From NCBI GenBank assembly GCA_016704485.1, contig JADJAA010000002.1, positions 620,001 to 684,000 of the forward strand: 64,000 nt of DNA, in the 5' to 3' direction. The position numbers and the translations under genes were made by a program. Under the pieces are notes generated by a model, which worked only from the letters and a program-made list of their open reading frames with translations, did no database searches and was not told the DNA's origin. Positions 6,713 to 17,056 of this stretch are shown here, piece after piece (within the stretch, counting starts at the first letter, position 1; every line of letters begins with the position of its first letter). The stretch is from Flavobacteriales bacterium. Lineage in GTDB: Bacteria > Bacteroidota > Bacteroidia > Flavobacteriales_F > PHOS-HE28.

Positions 6713-8983
6713 TTATCGTTTTGATCCTGCATTCGCCAACCCACAATCCACGCACTGTGTAATGATGAACTCCGTGCGGCGGTTCATTTGATGCTCCTCC
6801 TCTGAGCATTCGACTCCATCCGCACATTTATTCACGAGCTTTCGCTCACCCATGCCTTTCGCAGAGATACGTTCCGGTGAGATACCTTGCTCGATCAAAT
6901 ATCGCCGTGAACTATCCGCCCTTTTCTGACTCAGTGCATCGTTGTACTCTGTGCTGGCACGGCTGTCGGAATGTGAGTTCAATGCAATGCTGATCCCCGG
7001 ATTGGAGATCATCACTTCTGCAACTAGGTCCAATTCTTCGGCGGCATCGCTGCGGATCTTATTCTCGCGATAGTCGAAGTAGATCGGGCGCAGGTTCAAC
7101 GCTTTTGCAATGTCGATGCCCGTAAGAACGGGAGATAGGGCAATACCTTCCGGACCGGTCAGACTTTGTTCTGAGAATCCGAGTATCCGAAAGTCAACAA
7201 CGTTCTTCTGAGTGAAAAAGCCATCGCGTTCAATGCTTACCTCAAAACTGGCATCTTCACCGAAACGGCGATACGGGATCTGTCCTTGTGTTATCCCTTT
7301 GTCATTGGTAGTTCCCATGAATAGGATGGTTCCGTCGCGTATATCACGCACCGTTACGTTGACTCCGGCTACCCATTCTTCGGTCTGCTGGTCGCGAATG
7401 ATCGCGTTCACGGGAAGGTCCATCATGCTGTTCACGTAGAGGTCCGGCACATCGGTATCGCTGAACATATTCACTTCGAATTCATCGGAAGGTAGCTCGG
7501 AGAGCGATCCGCCAGGGATCTTTACACTAATAATAACTGCCTTATTCGGTGCCGAGAATTCATAGGTGCCGTCCATCGAAGTAACGGTTCTCCCGATCTC
7601 GTTCCTGTCCATATCCAAAATACGGATGGGTAGGAATGGTATAGGTTGAGCATCTCCAATATCCAATACGCGACCTGCCCAAACACGATTTTCCTCGGCT
7701 TTACTATGCATCCGGAATGTGTAGATGTTCTCTTTTCCTAATGCACCATCGCGATCACTGGTAAAGAATCCGATCTCACCGGCGTCATTCAGACAGAAGC
7801 CAAGATCATCGGCAGTACTGTTGATGGGGGCGTTAAGGTTCTCGACACGGCCGTGTGTCTTACCGCGAATAGTAGTTCGGAACAGGTCTAGTCCACCTAG
7901 CCCTAAGTGACCGTCGGATGAAAAGTAGAGCGTCCCATCATGTACGTACGGGAACATTTCTGCTCCTTCCGTGTTCACGCCGGATCCCAAGTTCACAGGT
8001 TCCGTCCACTCGCCGCGTTCATCGCGATCACTGTAGTATAGGTCTTTTCCACCTAGGCCTCCTGGCATATCACTTGTGAAGTAGAGGCGCTTTCCGTCTT
8101 TGGTAATTGCCGGGTGGCCTATCGAATAGGCTGGACTATTGTACGGAAAGGCTGTCTCTTTCGACCAGCCTTCAGGTAACATTAATCGGGTGAAGATCTG
8201 TAGGTTGTTCACGCCTTCTTCGCTAAGCACCCCTCTGCCTTCGACGACGTTGTTGCGCGTAAAATAGAGTTCACTGCCATCTGCGGAAACAACAGCGTTG
8301 CTCTCGTGGTACTGCGTATTCATATCATCGCCCATCGGTTTGATGTTGGATACGGAACCATCCGGGTCCAATCGGCCGGTGTAGAGGTTCAGAAAAGGTT
8401 GGTCATTCCAGCTATGGGTATGGCGTGAAGTGAATTGATTGGACCGTGAAGATGCGAAATACACCGTATTTCCATGGATGAATGGAGAGAGGTCCGAGGA
8501 TCCACTACTGATGTCCGCAAGTGTGACCTTATGGGTCATAGCCGACCCTTCCATTAATTCGCTCAATCGTTCAGTCGCGTTCTCTTGCAGGATCACACGG
8601 CTATCATCGGGTACAAGTTTTGCGTAACGCTTCAACCATAGTTCACTGTCGGCAAACTGCCCACTAACGCGTAACATCTCAGCGTAACGATATATGTCTT
8701 CCGGAGTTGCCTGTGATGAAGCAGACACTATCGCGTACCAACGCTCGGCATTCGGCGTATCACGGAGGTTCCAGTAACACTCTCCTAAACGGCGAGCATG
8801 AAAAATACTGCTAGCGTCGTTTTTGTGGAATGCTTGTTCGTAGTATTCGATCGCTTTTGAATAGCTGAAGTCCTCGAAATATTTATCTCCTAATTTGAGT
8901 AGTCCCTTTTGCGCATTGAGCGTGGTTCCTGCAACGCAGAAAGTGATACTGAGGATACTGATGATCTTCTTCTTGCCGTCCAT
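6713..8983 (-). CDS. OmpA-family protein with TPR, PD40 repeats and carboxypeptidase-like domain (PorE/SprF-partner type)
   Basis: A 756-residue outer-membrane-associated protein. The chosen ATG at 8983 gives the signal peptide MDGKKKIISILSITFCVAG and lies 4 bases after the PorP/SprF stop; a longer frame would overlap that gene without a leader. Order: TPR-like helices (about 20-130), WD40-like PD40 strands with SPAYSIGHPAITKDGKRLYF-type repeats (about 160-400), a carboxypeptidase-regulatory-like beta domain (about 450-520), and a C-terminal OmpA peptidoglycan-binding domain with NSHSDSRAS and RRTEFII (about 640-750). This architecture matches PorE and the OmpA partner genes beside PorP/SprF. 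It probably ties the T9SS or the adhesin machinery to peptidoglycan (inference). It is the last gene of the adhesin operon. Confidence 0.88.
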   Translation of the reverse strand: MDGKKKIISILSITFCVAGTTLNAQKGLLKLGDKYFEDFSYSKAIEYYEQAFHKNDASSIFHARRLGECYWNLRDTPNAERWYAIVSASSQATPEDIYRYAEMLRVSGQFADSELWLKRYAKLVPDDSRVILQENATERLSELMEGSAMTHKVTLADISSGSSDLSPFIHGNTVYFASSRSNQFTSRHTHSWNDQPFLNLYTGRLDPDGSVSNIKPMGDDMNTQYHESNAVVSADGSELYFTRNNVVEGRGVLSEEGVNNLQIFTRLMLPEGWSKETAFPYNSPAYSIGHPAITKDGKRLYFTSDMPGGLGGKDLYYSDRDERGEWTEPVNLGSGVNTEGAEMFPYVHDGTLYFSSDGHLGLGGLDLFRTTIRGKTHGRVENLNAPINSTADDLGFCLNDAGEIGFFTSDRDGALGKENIYTFRMHSKAEENRVWAGRVLDIGDAQPIPFLPIRILDMDRNEIGRTVTSMDGTYEFSAPNKAVIISVKIPGGSLSELPSDEFEVNMFSDTDVPDLYVNSMMDLPVNAIIRDQQTEEWVAGVNVTVRDIRDGTILFMGTTNDKGITQGQIPYRRFGEDASFEVSIERDGFFTQKNVVDFRILGFSEQSLTGPEGIALSPVLTGIDIAKALNLRPIYFDYRENKIRSDAAEELDLVAEVMISNPGISIALNSHSDSRASTEYNDALSQKRADSSRRYLIEQGISPERISAKGMGERKLVNKCADGVECSEEEHQMNRRTEFIITQCVDCGLANAGSKR

Positions 8984-8987
8984 TGGA

Positions 8988-9938
8988 TCAGAAATAGCGG
9001 GGTGAACGAACGCGTTCGCGCGAGAATACCGGATCGTAGCTGAGCATGATCTCGTGTGCACCGTTAGCTCTGCGGTTCAGCTTGGATATACCGAAGTCGT
9101 ATGCGTATCCGGCTCTGAACTGGTCCGTGATCTGAAATGAGAAGATCCCGGTTACACTATCACCATTCCGGTAAGCAGCTCCTACCCACATTTTTTCCAT
9201 GAAGAGGAAATTCGCGGAAACATCAACGCTCAGTGGTGCTCCCTCGGTCATTCGGATCATTGTGGCCGGTTTGAAGATCACCGTTCCCAATGGAAATACA
9301 TATCCGGCCGTTAAGAATCCATGTGTCGCTTCTTTGCTTAATTGCGTAACGACACCGTCGGTATTGATCTTGCCCATGTAATTTCTCAGTAGTTTTGGTA
9401 CTGATAGACCCACATATCCCTTTTTGGACCAAAGAAATGCTCCGAAACCGAAATTGGGGAGGATCTTTCCACTCTGGTCGTTCAGAAATGTTGGATCGTT
9501 CGGGTTCGTATTCTCAACTTGGGTATTTGCGATCTGTGCGTGATTGAAACCAGCGCTGAGACCTAAGGCCAATCGCGTTTTGTTCCTGAAGCGCATGCGG
9601 TAAGCGACGTCGCCAAAGAAACTGGTCGTGGTCGATCGCCCGATCTGATCATACGTTAGGCTCGCTCCAGCACCCAATGTTTGTCGGTTTATTGGTGCAT
9701 GGCCCGAGAGCGAATGTGTGGTAGGTGCACCTTGGATAGCAGCCCATTGGATCCTGGAGATCGCCGTTACGTTCAAAACATCCGAACTTCCCGCATATCC
9801 AGGGCTGATCGGCATCATGTTCCACATGTACATGCTGTACATCGGATCCTGCTGCGCCTGCGCAAGCTGCGCGAGCAAAAGTGCCGGAACGAGCCAGAAC
9901 AATTTGCGCAGTACGAGATACTGGTTAATCGGTTTCAT
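8988..9938 (-). CDS. PorP/SprF family type IX secretion membrane protein
   Basis: A 316-residue outer-membrane beta-barrel with signal peptide ending AQLAQAQQDP. The start of the mature protein, QQDPMYSMYMWNMMPISPGYAG, is the hallmark of the PorP/SprF family. In Flavobacterium johnsoniae SprF is needed to export the adhesin SprB; paralogues sit beside large CHU_C-tailed proteins and attach or translocate type B cargo. Here the ATG overlaps the stop of the 2261-residue adhesin by four bases (ATGA), strongly linking the two. The gene is therefore most likely the dedicated partner of that adhesin rather than the core PorP. Confidence 0.93.
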   Translation of the reverse strand: MKPINQYLVLRKLFWLVPALLLAQLAQAQQDPMYSMYMWNMMPISPGYAGSSDVLNVTAISRIQWAAIQGAPTTHSLSGHAPINRQTLGAGASLTYDQIGRSTTTSFFGDVAYRMRFRNKTRLALGLSAGFNHAQIANTQVENTNPNDPTFLNDQSGKILPNFGFGAFLWSKKGYVGLSVPKLLRNYMGKINTDGVVTQLSKEATHGFLTAGYVFPLGTVIFKPATMIRMTEGAPLSVDVSANFLFMEKMWVGAAYRNGDSVTGIFSFQITDQFRAGYAYDFGISKLNRRANGAHEIMLSYDPVFSRERVRSPRYF

Positions 9939-12900
9939 TTGTTCAGTTGTATGTAGCCCGTGCGGGTTTCACCATCTCCGAGTTCAAGTATGTAGAAGTA
10001 GTTCCCGGTTGGCAGATCGCCTGGAAGTGTTCCTTCGTTCACTTGTCCGTACCAATCGTTCAGGTAAGGTGCTGCGCTGAACAGTTTATTTCCCCAACGG
10101 TTGAATACGATTACGGTGTTGTTCGGGAACTCACGCAGTCCCTGGATCTCCCAAGTATCCGCAATGCCATCACCATTCGGCGAGAAGCCCGCTGGGATCA
10201 CCAATGGTTTCACAGGTTGTTTCACGGTTACTTGCGAAGTACACGAGCTCGTATTTCCACTTGCATCGGTAACCGTAAGTACCACCTCGAAGGTTCCTTC
10301 CTCACTGAAGTATTCAATGCTACTGCTGTATACCAGGTCTCCGCTTCCACAGTTATCCAACGTGCCACCGTCCATCTGGATACCTGTGAGCGTGGCACTT
10401 CCGAAGAAGTCCATGAACACTGTAATATCCTGACAGATGACGTTCGGAGTTATAGTATCGAGTACGGTTACTTGGGCAATGCAGGAAGCCATATTTCCTT
10501 GGTCATCCGTCCCGGTGAGCGTTATCTGGTTGCTGCCGAGGTGGCTGCAATCGAAGACAGTTTGACCCGCTACTAGACTTTCCATAACACCGTTGTCATA
10601 TGACCCGCCGTCGATGTCATTTGCGGTGATCGTTGCATTTCCGTTCGGATCGATTTGGATCGTCGTTGGTTGGCACAGAACTACTGGTGCTACATCATCA
10701 CCAACAGTGACGACAGCAGTACAATTACTGCTATTCCCGCTTGGGTCGGTCACTGTAAGAACAACACTGTATTGGCCTACTTCAGTGAAGGTATCCTCAT
10801 TGATCGCATAACCCAATGTTGCACTGGAGCAGTTATCGAAGGTGCCATTATTGACATCAGTAGATGTGATCGTTGCAATACCTTGTGAGTTCAATGCAAT
10901 GGAAATGTTCTGGCAGACCACTGTTGGAGCGATCGTATCCAGGACCGTCACTACAGCAGCGCAGTCATCTGTATTACCACCCATGTCCGTCACACTTAGC
11001 ACTACGGTATTCGCACCGAGGTTACCACAGTTGAAAACGTTCGGCGATGCTATTATAGTCGCAAGGCTATCGTTATCGAATGAACCACCATCGATATCAT
11101 TTCCTGTTATTGACGCGCTACCGGTCGCATCCACGTAGATGGTGATCGGTTGGCATACCGCATTTGGTTGAATGTTATCGACCACAGTGACCGTAGCTAC
11201 ACATGAATTGGTATTCCCGCTGGCATCAGTTACGGTAAGGGTAACGTTGAAGACACCCGCATTCGGGAATGTGTACTGGCTTAGGCTCAAGGTAAGGTTG
11301 CCCAAACCGCAGTTATCCGTGCTCAGGCCACCGATCTGCAGTCCTGTTACAGAAGCATTACCGGACGGGTCAAGCGTAACGCTCACATTCTGGCAGACAG
11401 CCGTTGGTGCAATGGTATCCAATACGGTCACTATCGCGGTACAGAAAGCACTGTTGTTCGCTTCATCGGTCACGATCAAGGTCACATTGTTCGCACCCTG
11501 ATGGCTGCAGTTGAAGTTGTATTGTGAAGCTGTCATGCTCACGATCGTACCGTTGTCCGTGCTACCACCATCGATATCATTCGCGGTGATGACAGATGTT
11601 CCAGCGCCGCTCAGATAGATCGTGGTGTCGTTACAGAGTGCAATTGGTGTAGTGAAGTCGTTTATTGTCGCCATGCTTACGCAGTAGCTAACGTTACCAC
11701 TTGCATCCGTTACGAACAAGGTATCCGGGAACGTGCCCACGTGTTGGAATACGGTCCGGCTGATGGTGAATGTTGACCCAGTGCAGATATCCGTGCTACC
11801 GTTGTTCAATTGCGACGGCATTACGGTAACCTGTGCATTCAACGTGTTCGGCAGGGTGTAGGTAACGTTCTGGCAGATCGCCGTAGGTGCAATGGTGTCT
11901 ATTGCGGTCACGGTCGCATCACAGGTTGCTGTATTACCATACGCATCGGTCGCGGTCAATGTGACGTTGTTCGCTCCGGTCGTACCGCAATTGAATGTTG
12001 TTTGGCTGGCGCTGAAAGTGAGCCCACCACACGCGTCAGAACTACCGTTGTCGAGATCCATCGCATTGATCGTAGCATTTCCAGTTGCGTTCAAATACGT
12101 TGTCACGTTCTGGCAAACAGCGATAGGCGCAACCGTATCCTGAACGGTCACAATGCTCTGGCAAATGCTTACGTTACCATTGTTATCCGTTACGGTCAGA
12201 GTAACCGTGTTCGCTCCTGTGTTGGTGCAATCGAAGCTGGTCATATCAGCACCGATCGAGGCAATGCCACAAGCGTCGTTGCTACCGTTGTCGATATCTG
12301 CCGCAGTAATGCTTGCGTTCCCGGTCGCATCCAACTGTACGGTGATGTTCTGACAAATAGCCGTAGGTGCAGCATTGTCTTCTACGGTAACCGTTGCGCT
12401 GCATGTGTTACTATTTCCACTCTGGTCGGTCACTGTCATTAGGACCGTATTCACACCTAGGTTCGTACAATTGAAGCTGTAGATGTCGAGAGCAAACGTG
12501 GTGATCGCACAATTATCGAAACTTCCATTATCGAGCTGTGTTCCTGAAAGAACAACGGTTCCACTTGCATCAAGTTGTACGGTGATGTTCTGGCAGGTCG
12601 GGGTAGGTGATATCGTGTCAATAACAGTTACGGTTGCAACACAGAAACTGGTATTGCCACTATCGTCGGTAACGAATAGCGTATCGCTATTAGCGCCGAA
12701 ATGACCACAATCGAATGCAAGTTGGCTGGCATGCCGATCGAAAATTGCACCGTTATCCGAGCTGCCACCATCCAAGTCCGCAGGTATGATGCTTGCTGTG
12801 CCATTTGAATTCATGAACAGTGTTGTGTCTTGGCAAACGGCATCCGGCGGGCTATTGTCGATAACCGTTACGATCGCATCACAGGTGCTTGCGTTTCCGC

Positions 12901-15900
12901 TTGCATCCGTAACGGTCAAGGTCAGGGTGTAGTCGCCAATAGTGGAGAATGAGGCCTGGCTTGCGATGTACGTAAGCTCAGCTTGTGAGCAGTTATCCGT
13001 GCTACCTCCGTCGATATCGGCATCCAGGATGGTGGCAATATTAGGGTTACCCGACAAGCTCACTGTGATATTCTGGCAGATGGCAACAGGGTTGATGGTA
13101 TCGATGACCGTTACGATGGCAGTGCAAACATCACTGTTGTCGCTGTCATCGGTTACGGTGAGATCCACGTTATTCGAACCTATATCATCACATGTGAATA
13201 CGGTTTGGCTGGCAACGATCGATGAAATATCACAATTGTCCATTGATCCACCGTCAATATCTGTCAAGGCGATCGAAGCATTACCGGTACTGTTGAGATA
13301 GATCGTCGCAGTTTGGCACGCGGCAACCGGAGGTTCATTGTCAGTAACAGTTACCAACTGAGAGCAGGTCGCTGTGTTCCCGTTCGCATCGGTAGCGGTC
13401 CATATAACGGTGGTGTTTCCCAACGGGAATGCAACTGGAGCATTGTTAGTTGTTGTGGTACCAGCACAATTATCGTTCAGCAACGGGGCTCCAAGTGGAA
13501 CTCCAGTGGCAGTGCAACCAGTGTTCGTGGTCGTGAATACCGTAGCAGGGCAAGTGATCGATGGTGCACTATTGTCTTGTACTGTTACTGTTGCTGTACA
13601 GGTTGAAGTGTTTCCGCTTCCGTCCGTTACGCTCAGTATTACCGTGTTTGTTCCTACATCAGCACATGTGAACGTGGTTCGGTCAAGTGCTACACTGGCG
13701 ACGCCGCAATTATCGGTACTTCCGTTGTTTATCTGCGCAGCAGTGATAGTGTCATTGCCGGTAACGTCCAACTGTACTGTTACATTCCGGCAAACAACTG
13801 TTGGTCTGATCGTATCCTTCACCGTGACCACGGACAAGCAGATGTCGTTATTTCCGCCGTCATCCGTTACGATAAGCGCCACATTATTGGCCCCAAGGTT
13901 ATTGCAATTGAAGTTTGTCTGGCTTGCCGTGTAGCTGGCGATGTGCCCGTTGTCAGTGGAGCCACCATCTAGCTGTTGACCGGTTATGGTAACAGAGCCT
14001 GCACCGTTCACGAACACGTTGATGTTCTGGCACACAGCGATCGGCGGAATATTGTCGGTCACCGAGCAAGAAACAATGCATGTGTCTGTATTGCCGACAT
14101 TATCGAAAACGATCAAGCTTACGTCGTGGTTGCCAACAACGTTGAAAGAGTCCGGTTCTACGACCATGGAGGCCATGGCACAGTTATCCGTGCTGCCATT
14201 ATTGATCATGACCGGTGTGAATACTGCCCATCCATTGGCATTCAAGCTCGCGGATGCGGTCTGGCAGATCGGTACAGGCGCTTCCGTGTCGTTGACGGTT
14301 ACGGTGAATGAACAGCTCGTCGTAAGGCCAACATCATCTGTTGTTTCGTAGGAGACAGTGGTTGTTCCCAACGGGAATGTCGACCCAGAGGCTGTTCCGA
14401 CCGAAGTCATACTGGTTGTTGTTCCAGGACAGTTATCGGTTCCAAAGGGTGCTGCATAATTCACTATGGCACCGCAGATACCTGCACTGTTACCAACAAC
14501 GATGTCAGCAGGATAAGTTATTTCCGGGTTCTCTGCGTCATTCACTATTACTGTGAAGGAGCATGAAGCAAGGTTTCCATCAGCGTCCAATACGTCGTAG
14601 GTCACTGTTGTGGTGCCAACTGGGAAGAAGTCTCCGCTACCCAGTGGTGTAGCCAATGCGGTCAATGCGAATACGCAGTTGTCGATACCCTCCGGCTCAG
14701 TGTATGTAACCACGGCGCCGCATGAACCCGGGTCGTTGTCCACGATAATGTCCGCAGGGCAAGCGATCGTTGGTACTTCGTTGTCAACAACGGTTATATT
14801 GAAAAAGCATTCGGTGAAGTTCCCGTTGGCATCATCAACGCGATAGCTAACGGGCGTAACACCGATCGGGAATGTTGCACCGGACTCAGTGCCTAAGGTG
14901 ACCATGGTCGTTACTGGGGAAGCACAATTGTCCGTACCAACTGGTGTTGTATAGGTGACAGTCGCACCGCATGTACCAGGGTCATTGTTCACGGTGATGT
15001 TACCTGGGCATGTGATCTCGGGAACGATGTTATCCTCAACGGTAACCGTAGCAGTGCATATACTTGTGTTACTGCTTCCATCCCGAACGCTAAGCGTCAC
15101 GGTGTTCGCACCAACGTTCGCACAGGAAAAGCTTGTCACATCAAGACTAGGTGCATCGATGGCGCAGTTATCAGTTGAGCCATTGTTCACCTGAGCGGTA
15201 GTTACACTGGCATTTCCGGAAGCATCCAACTGAATCGTTACATTCTGGCATGTGGCAACAGGCGCTTCTGTATCTTTAACGGTTACAGTGAATGAACAGC
15301 TAGTCGTAAGACCGACACCATCTGTTGTTTCATAGGATACAGTGGTTGTTCCCAAAGGGAATATCGAACCCGAGGCTGTTCCGACCGAAGTCATACTGGT
15401 AGTTGTTCCAGAACAGTTATCGGTTCCTATAAGAGTTGCATAATTCACTACAGCACCACAAATACCTGCACTGTTGCCAACAACGATGTCAGAAGGGCAA
15501 GTAATTGCCGGGTTCTCCGCATCATTCACCGTTATTGAGAACGAGCATGAAGCAAGGTTCCCATCAGCGTCCAATACATCGTAGGTCACCGTGGTAGTGC
15601 CAATTGGGAAGAAGTCACCGTTACCCAGTGGTGTGGCCAATGCGGTCAATGCGAATACGCAGTTATCGACACCCTCCGGCTCCGTGTATGTCACTACGGC
15701 ACCGCATGAACCCGGATCACTATCCAAGGTAATGTCCGCAGGGCAAGTGATGGTTGGTGCTTCGCTATCTACTACGGTTACATCGAAAAAGCATTCGGTG
15801 AAGTTTCCGTTGGCATCATCTACACGGTAGTTAACGGGGGTAACACCGATCGGGAATGTTGCACCGGACCCGGTCCCTACGGTGACCATTGCAGTAACAG

Positions 15901-16720
15901 GCGAAGCACAATTGTCCGTACCAACAGGTGTGGTATAGGTTACAACAGCGCTGCACGTACCAGGGTCATTGTTCATACTGATATTCCCCGGGCACGCGAG
16001 TTCCGGAACGACATTGTCCTCTACAGTGATGTCGAAGCTGCACATAGCAGTATTGCCAGTAGCATCGATAGCGGTGTAGGTAACTGTCGTGGTACCCACA
16101 CTGAACGTGCTACCCGGAGCATGTGATGTAGAGATCGATCCACCGGTACAATTGTCTGAGAAAGTAGGTGCGGTCCATGTAGCAGTTTCGTTACAAGCAG
16201 CTCCTGCGGCAATGGATAGGTTTCCGGGGCATCCGGATATCACCGGGTCTTGATTATCCAGAACGGTTATGGTCATAGAGCACGTCTTCGCTCCACTACC
16301 ATCGTCGGCACTAAAGGTCACCGTCGTTACACCAATGGGGTAGGTGTCGGAAGCATCGGCGGTATTGTTGAAGTCATTGGTCAGCGTATAGGAACCAGAA
16401 GAGCTCAATACGTTGGGTACAGGCACGCTAACAGAAGCGGAACAGTTTCCGACAGAAGCAAAACCACTGATGTTCGCTGGGCAGGTAATGGAAAATATCT
16501 CCTCACCGTCAGATACAACTTTGCCGTTCTCAGCGAAAGGCGTTGTGTAGCTATTTCGGGCACAAACACCTAATGAAATACCGAGTACTAGTATGATGCA
16601 TAGAGACGACAGCAGCAGCCTTGACCCTGTTCCCGACTGGCACAGGAAAGACCCATGAATATGAATGCTGTTCATCGTAGATATATACTTCAACCCTAGA
16701 GAGTTGTCGTTTTGCATCAA
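9935..16720 (-). CDS. Giant HYR-repeat adhesin with type B (CHU_C) T9SS tail, SprB-like
   Basis: A 2261-residue secreted surface protein. The hydrophobic signal segment RLLLSSLCIILVLGISLGVC lies near residue 35, so translation may instead begin at the internal ATG at 16675. Residues from about 80 to 2170 are roughly 26 repeats of about 80 residues: three-unit HYR blocks at the N-terminal side, then units with C-x-N-x-T/I, DNGSxDNC and VTVxDxxxP signatures. The tail (about 2172-2261) has FSPNGDGIADTWEI and VFNRWGNKLF, the CHU_C sorting domain. Aspartates and paired cysteines suggest Ca-binding, disulphide-bonded modules (inference). A 984-base in-frame duplication is visible. It is followed, with ATGA overlap, by porP/sprF, as in adhesin loci of gliding bacteria. 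Role: adhesion or gliding. Confidence 0.9.
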   Translation of the reverse strand: MMQNDNSLGLKYISTMNSIHIHGSFLCQSGTGSRLLLSSLCIILVLGISLGVCARNSYTTPFAENGKVVSDGEEIFSITCPANISGFASVGNCSASVSVPVPNVLSSSGSYTLTNDFNNTADASDTYPIGVTTVTFSADDGSGAKTCSMTITVLDNQDPVISGCPGNLSIAAGAACNETATWTAPTFSDNCTGGSISTSHAPGSTFSVGTTTVTYTAIDATGNTAMCSFDITVEDNVVPELACPGNISMNNDPGTCSAVVTYTTPVGTDNCASPVTAMVTVGTGSGATFPIGVTPVNYRVDDANGNFTECFFDVTVVDSEAPTITCPADITLDSDPGSCGAVVTYTEPEGVDNCVFALTALATPLGNGDFFPIGTTTVTYDVLDADGNLASCSFSITVNDAENPAITCPSDIVVGNSAGICGAVVNYATLIGTDNCSGTTTSMTSVGTASGSIFPLGTTTVSYETTDGVGLTTSCSFTVTVKDTEAPVATCQNVTIQLDASGNASVTTAQVNNGSTDNCAIDAPSLDVTSFSCANVGANTVTLSVRDGSSNTSICTATVTVEDNIVPEITCPGNITVNNDPGTCGATVTYTTPVGTDNCASPVTTMVTLGTESGATFPIGVTPVSYRVDDANGNFTECFFNITVVDNEVPTIACPADIIVDNDPGSCGAVVTYTEPEGIDNCVFALTALATPLGSGDFFPVGTTTVTYDVLDADGNLASCSFTVIVNDAENPEITYPADIVVGNSAGICGAIVNYAAPFGTDNCPGTTTSMTSVGTASGSTFPLGTTTVSYETTDDVGLTTSCSFTVTVNDTEAPVPICQTASASLNANGWAVFTPVMINNGSTDNCAMASMVVEPDSFNVVGNHDVSLIVFDNVGNTDTCIVSCSVTDNIPPIAVCQNINVFVNGAGSVTITGQQLDGGSTDNGHIASYTASQTNFNCNNLGANNVALIVTDDGGNNDICLSVVTVKDTIRPTVVCRNVTVQLDVTGNDTITAAQINNGSTDNCGVASVALDRTTFTCADVGTNTVILSVTDGSGNTSTCTATVTVQDNSAPSITCPATVFTTTNTGCTATGVPLGAPLLNDNCAGTTTTNNAPVAFPLGNTTVIWTATDANGNTATCSQLVTVTDNEPPVAACQTATIYLNSTGNASIALTDIDGGSMDNCDISSIVASQTVFTCDDIGSNNVDLTVTDDSDNSDVCTAIVTVIDTINPVAICQNITVSLSGNPNIATILDADIDGGSTDNCSQAELTYIASQASFSTIGDYTLTLTVTDASGNASTCDAIVTVIDNSPPDAVCQDTTLFMNSNGTASIIPADLDGGSSDNGAIFDRHASQLAFDCGHFGANSDTLFVTDDSGNTSFCVATVTVIDTISPTPTCQNITVQLDASGTVVLSGTQLDNGSFDNCAITTFALDIYSFNCTNLGVNTVLMTVTDQSGNSNTCSATVTVEDNAAPTAICQNITVQLDATGNASITAADIDNGSNDACGIASIGADMTSFDCTNTGANTVTLTVTDNNGNVSICQSIVTVQDTVAPIAVCQNVTTYLNATGNATINAMDLDNGSSDACGGLTFSASQTTFNCGTTGANNVTLTATDAYGNTATCDATVTAIDTIAPTAICQNVTYTLPNTLNAQVTVMPSQLNNGSTDICTGSTFTISRTVFQHVGTFPDTLFVTDASGNVSYCVSMATINDFTTPIALCNDTTIYLSGAGTSVITANDIDGGSTDNGTIVSMTASQYNFNCSHQGANNVTLIVTDEANNSAFCTAIVTVLDTIAPTAVCQNVSVTLDPSGNASVTGLQIGGLSTDNCGLGNLTLSLSQYTFPNAGVFNVTLTVTDASGNTNSCVATVTVVDNIQPNAVCQPITIYVDATGSASITGNDIDGGSFDNDSLATIIASPNVFNCGNLGANTVVLSVTDMGGNTDDCAAVVTVLDTIAPTVVCQNISIALNSQGIATITSTDVNNGTFDNCSSATLGYAINEDTFTEVGQYSVVLTVTDPSGNSSNCTAVVTVGDDVAPVVLCQPTTIQIDPNGNATITANDIDGGSYDNGVMESLVAGQTVFDCSHLGSNQITLTGTDDQGNMASCIAQVTVLDTITPNVICQDITVFMDFFGSATLTGIQMDGGTLDNCGSGDLVYSSSIEYFSEEGTFEVVLTVTDASGNTSSCTSQVTVKQPVKPLVIPAGFSPNGDGIADTWEIQGLREFPNNTVIVFNRWGNKLFSAAPYLNDWYGQVNEGTLPGDLPTGNYFYILELGDGETRTGYIQLNK
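14283..16020 (-). repeat. Tandem 984-base duplication inside the adhesin gene
   Basis: Two copies with a 984-base (328-codon) period: about 15267-16020 and about 14283-15036, with the unit between them also related. Matching landmarks are GGAACGACATTGTCCT-type and GGAACGATGTTATCCT-type sequences ending at 16020 and 15036. The encoded copies share long nearly identical runs (for example GTDNCASPVT, VDNCVFALTALATPLG, GTASGS). Confidence 0.8.
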
Positions 16721-17056
16721 GCGTTAATAGGCCATTTATACGCAGGTGCTTCCAAAGGGTTCACTTGTCGAAAAAAATCGGATCTTGAACGGATGAAACG
16801 ACCTGTCGGTCGTGGGCGGAGATGAGCCCTCGAAAAGTCACCTACGAGAATTCAAATGGACCAAGAACTGATGACCATATTGTAGTTCATAACTCCATTT
16901 AGTCGGTTTAGACCTGATTCTGGATGGTTGAAAGTAAACCTCGAGTTTATACGACCGCGCTCAGTTTGAACGGATGACACGTTCCATTGCTATGAACGCA
17001 AGGGTGTCATGGTCTCCATGCCCTTGCTTCCGAAATTGCAGGCGGTTCAGAAGGAT
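16721..17056. other. Upstream region of the adhesin operon
   Basis: 336 bases without an ORF between the end of the downstream giant repeat gene and the adhesin start, so it should hold the adhesin promoter on the minus strand. I found no good TAnnTTTG box. A perfect hairpin ACGACC-TGTC-GGTCGT lies at 16798-16813; a long leader or a non-consensus promoter is possible. Confidence 0.4.

Noticed and set aside
8984..9061. Upstream extension of the OmpA-family ORF to 9061
   Set aside because: It would overlap the PorP/SprF gene and has no leader; the ATG at 8983 gives a signal peptide and a 4-base spacing.
11810..12442. Long plus-strand ORF opposite the adhesin gene
   Set aside because: One of many antisense ORFs produced by the periodic codon pattern of the HYR repeats; no start signals, leader or family motif.
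9935..16720. Regularly spaced DNA repeats that could suggest a CRISPR array
   Set aside because: The period is about 237 bases and stays in frame with protein repeats; there are no short identical direct repeats with unique spacers.
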